From Methylomicrobium lacus_A (lineage in GTDB: Bacteria; Pseudomonadota; Gammaproteobacteria; Methylococcales; Methylomonadaceae), in NCBI RefSeq assembly GCF_041897535.1, contig NZ_CP169217.1, forward strand, positions 2,604,001 to 2,668,000: a stretch of 64,000 nt of DNA, read 5' to 3'. The notes under the pieces are model-generated. The model had not been told where the DNA came from, searched no databases, and saw nothing but the letters and a program-made list of their open reading frames with translations. A program made the position numbers and the translations under genes. Below, one piece after another: positions 61,512 to 64,000 of the stretch (positions are counted from its first letter, which is position 1; each line of letters opens with the position of its first letter).

Positions 61512-64000
61512 ATGAACCGTTTCGTCTGGCTGTGCTTCATCGCATTTCTTGGTTTTTCATCGGCCCATGCGCTGCCCTTGACGCCGGAGCGCACGCCCGA
61601 ACCGCTGAAGCCCTGGATAGACTGGGCCTTGCACGACAATCCCGAACACGGCTGCCCTTTCGTGTACAACAGCTTCGACGAAAAGCATTGCGGCTGGCCG
61701 AGCGAGTTGACGTTGGATCTAAACGCTCAACGCGGCGCGTTTTCGCTGCGTGTTTCGGCGTTTCAGGACACGTGGCTGACGCTGCCCGGCGACGAGAAAC
61801 ACTGGCCGCAGGCGGTGACACTGAACGACAGTCCGGCGCAGGTGATCAACAGGAACGGCTGGCCGGCGCTCAAATTGAGCCCTGGCGCGGAGGCGAAGGC
61901 TTATCAGGTCAAGGGTGAATTTTTATGGGACCGCATCCCGGAAACGCTGAGCGTGCCGGCCGACACCGGGCTGCTCGGCCTGAGCGTGAACGGCAGCCCG
62001 GTGTCGGCGCCGGTGTTCAAGGACGGCCAGCTCTGGATCAAGGCCGCGGAACTGCGTCCGGGCAAACCGGAAGGCGTCGAAAACAAGGTCGCGCTGCAAG
62101 TGTTTCGCCGGATCGTCGACGAGGTGCCGCTGCAGATGATCACCCGGCTGGTGCTGGACGTGTCCGGCGAACAGCGCGAATTGAAACTGGCCGTGCCGTC
62201 GCCCGAGGGTTTCATTCCGTTGCGGCTCTCCAGTTCGCTGCCAGCACGCCTGGAAGATGACGGCCGCTTGTTGATCCAGTTGCGTCCCGGCCGCTGGCAA
62301 ATCGACATCACCGGCAGAAGCCGCGGGGCGGTCGATGCGCTGCCCTTAACCCCCGCGCCCGCCGCGGACAAACAGGAAGTCGCCTGGCCGGCCTCCGAAA
62401 TCTGGGTCTTCGAGGCGCGCCCGGCGCTCAGGGTCGTCGAGGTCGAAGAGACCGGCGCGGTCGATGCGAACCTGACCAATCTGCCGGACGACTGGAAAGG
62501 CTGGCCCGCCTATCAGGTCGCCTCCGGTCAGGCGATGCGCTTCAAGGTGATCCGGCGCGGTGACCCGGAGCCCGAACCGAGCCAGCTGAATCTGACGCGC
62601 AAACTGTGGCTCGATTTCGACGGCGAGGGCTACACGGTCAACGACAGGATCACCGGCAAAATGACGCGCGGCTGGCGGCTGAACGCCCTGCCCGAGATCA
62701 AGCTCGGCAAGGTCACGCTCGACGGAGCCAATCAACTGGTCACGCGCCTTCAAGGCTCCGGCAAGGAAGGCGTCGAGGTCCGGCGCGGCAGGATCGCGCT
62801 GGAGGCCGACAGCCGTTTTACCGGCGCTATCGGCGAATTGAGCGCGGTGGGCTGGGAGCAAAGTTTTCAGCAGGTCAGCGCCGAGCTGAATCTGCCGCCG
62901 GGCTGGCGCCTGTTCGCGGCGACCGGCGTCGATAACGTGCCGGACAGTTGGATCGCGCGCTGGACCCTGCTCGATTTCTTTTTGGTGCTGATCTCGTCGT
63001 ACGCAACCTACAAGCTGTGGACGCGGCTTTGGGGGCTGTTCGCCCTGGTCACCCTGGCGCTGATCTGGCACGAAGCCGGCGCGCCGCATTACATCTGGCT
63101 GCACATTCTGGCCGCCACTGCGCTGATCCGGGTGCTGCCGGAAGGGCGCTTTCTGAGTTTCATGAATTGGTACCGGCGCGCTGCTTGGCTCGGCTTGGTG
63201 CTGATCGCGGTGCCGTTCATGATCGATCAGGTGCGCATCGGGCTCTATCCGCAACTGGAACGGCCCTGGCAGAACATCATCGCGCCGTCGTCTTATCCTG
63301 TCGCCGCGCAAATGCCGGCCCCGGCATCTGAATCGACTGAAATGAAGGCGGAAATGGCGCCCGGACGGATGCTGTCCCGGTCGAAAAAAATGGCCGATAT
63401 GGCGGGCAGTGTCGCCGAAAGCATGGGTTATCTCGAAGACAAGGCCGCCGGTTTCGAACGCCTCGATCCGAATGCGAAGATTCAGACAGGCCCTGGCCTT
63501 CCCGATTGGCAATGGCATAAGGTGCTGTTGAGCTGGAACGGCTCGGTCGACCCGGGACAGCCCTTGCGGCTTTGGTATCTGTCGCCCGGATTGACGCTGG
63601 TGCTGAATTTCCTGCGCGCCGGCCTGATCGCGGCGCTGGCGCTGTTGATGTTCGGCGTCGCCGAAAACCTGACTTTCCGCTTCAAGGCCTCGCCTGCGCT
63701 GCTTGTCTGGTGCCTCTTGATGCCGATGCTGTCGCTGCCGGCGCAAAAGGTTTATGCGGATTTTCCGAGCCAGGCGATGCTCGAGCAATTGAAAGCCCGC
63801 CTGCTCGAAGCCCCCGACTGCCTGCCGGCCTGCGCCGAAATCGCGACGATGCAGGCGAACCTTGGCGACAAGGACCTGGTGATCACGCTCGAAATTCATG
63901 CCCAGCAGGACGTCGCGGTGCCGCTGCCGGCCGATTCCGAGCAGTGGTTTCCGAATCAGGTGAGCGTCGACGGCGCCCCGGCGCCGGGCTTGTTCCGCAC
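61512..64000 (+). CDS. Large exported or membrane protein (partial, runs off the window)
   Basis: An open frame of 829 codons with no stop, cut at the window end. It starts at the ATG at 61512, 11 bases after GGGGAA. A signal peptide (FVWLCFIAFLGFSSAHA) leads a large beta-rich periplasmic region of about 460 residues. Four or so membrane segments follow from about residue 480 (LLDFFLVLISSYATYKLW, GLFALVTLALIW, AAWLGLVLIAVPFMI), with a loop rich in Met, Ala and Glu, then a further membrane segment (LRAGLIAALALLMFGVAEN). A second extracytoplasmic domain begins near VYADFPSQAMLEQLKARLLE. I recognise no family. It is probably an envelope protein; length and function are unknown. Confidence 0.75.
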   Translation, partial: MNRFVWLCFIAFLGFSSAHALPLTPERTPEPLKPWIDWALHDNPEHGCPFVYNSFDEKHCGWPSELTLDLNAQRGAFSLRVSAFQDTWLTLPGDEKHWPQAVTLNDSPAQVINRNGWPALKLSPGAEAKAYQVKGEFLWDRIPETLSVPADTGLLGLSVNGSPVSAPVFKDGQLWIKAAELRPGKPEGVENKVALQVFRRIVDEVPLQMITRLVLDVSGEQRELKLAVPSPEGFIPLRLSSSLPARLEDDGRLLIQLRPGRWQIDITGRSRGAVDALPLTPAPAADKQEVAWPASEIWVFEARPALRVVEVEETGAVDANLTNLPDDWKGWPAYQVASGQAMRFKVIRRGDPEPEPSQLNLTRKLWLDFDGEGYTVNDRITGKMTRGWRLNALPEIKLGKVTLDGANQLVTRLQGSGKEGVEVRRGRIALEADSRFTGAIGELSAVGWEQSFQQVSAELNLPPGWRLFAATGVDNVPDSWIARWTLLDFFLVLISSYATYKLWTRLWGLFALVTLALIWHEAGAPHYIWLHILAATALIRVLPEGRFLSFMNWYRRAAWLGLVLIAVPFMIDQVRIGLYPQLERPWQNIIAPSSYPVAAQMPAPASESTEMKAEMAPGRMLSRSKKMADMAGSVAESMGYLEDKAAGFERLDPNAKIQTGPGLPDWQWHKVLLSWNGSVDPGQPLRLWYLSPGLTLVLNFLRAGLIAALALLMFGVAENLTFRFKASPALLVWCLLMPMLSLPAQKVYADFPSQAMLEQLKARLLEAPDCLPACAEIATMQANLGDKDLVITLEIHAQQDVAVPLPADSEQWFPNQVSVDGAPAPGLFR

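Overview
The window is a high-GC, gene-dense stretch of chromosome from a gammaproteobacterium. relA, ugd, parC, the minCDE cluster, mfd, recQ, gshA, rlmG and an efpL-type gene are all of gammaproteobacterial type. A cytochrome c4, a TIGR04073-type protein, tandem DUF1538 proteins and a copper-peptide operon would fit a methanotroph of the order Methylococcales. That placement is inference: no rRNA or methane monooxygenase gene is present to settle it. I found no tRNA, rRNA, CRISPR array or prophage.

Layout. 1-4.5 kb: the N-terminal part of a membrane spermidine-synthase-like protein (cut by the window edge), a DUF2934 protein and polA. 4.76-5.96 kb: a complete IS5-family insertion sequence with 20-bp inverted repeats and a TTA duplication, 38 bp upstream of a secreted beta-propeller gene. 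7-15.5 kb: relA, ugd, an acyl-CoA thioesterase adjoining parC, and small exported or membrane proteins. 16-18.3 kb: a tight four-gene operon of two DUF1538 membrane proteins, a P-II-like protein and a CBS protein. 19-23.3 kb: moxR-DUF58-transglutaminase operon, divergent from a DksA-like gene. 23.3-31.8 kb: kinase-like protein, EamA transporter, rubredoxin/metallo-hydrolase fusion, aconitase, HDOD protein, second metallo-hydrolase and engB, with an unannotated candidate small RNA at about 29.3 kb.

31.9-38.6 kb is the most interesting region. It holds cytochrome c4, a membrane-anchored DsbA-like oxidoreductase, copB-copA, and, divergent from copA, an hvfABC/bufABC-type operon. The precursor peptide there has six cysteines, each in a Glu-x-x-Cys context, and is followed by a DUF692 (MbnB-like) enzyme and a DUF2063 partner. 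This looks like a ribosomally made, post-translationally modified copper-binding peptide combined with periplasmic copper oxidation.

38.7-50 kb: ppk2, an ABC-F ATPase, secreted proteins including an M6-type peptidase, a 5'-truncated thrombospondin-type-3-like remnant, a SagB-type nitroreductase, and minCDE. 50-64 kb: recQ, gshA-cysH (overlapping, joining glutathione synthesis to APS reduction), mfd, a 50-residue membrane protein with its own strong promoter and a dyad in the leader, rlmG, efpL, a universal stress protein, and the start of a very large exported or membrane protein that runs off the window.
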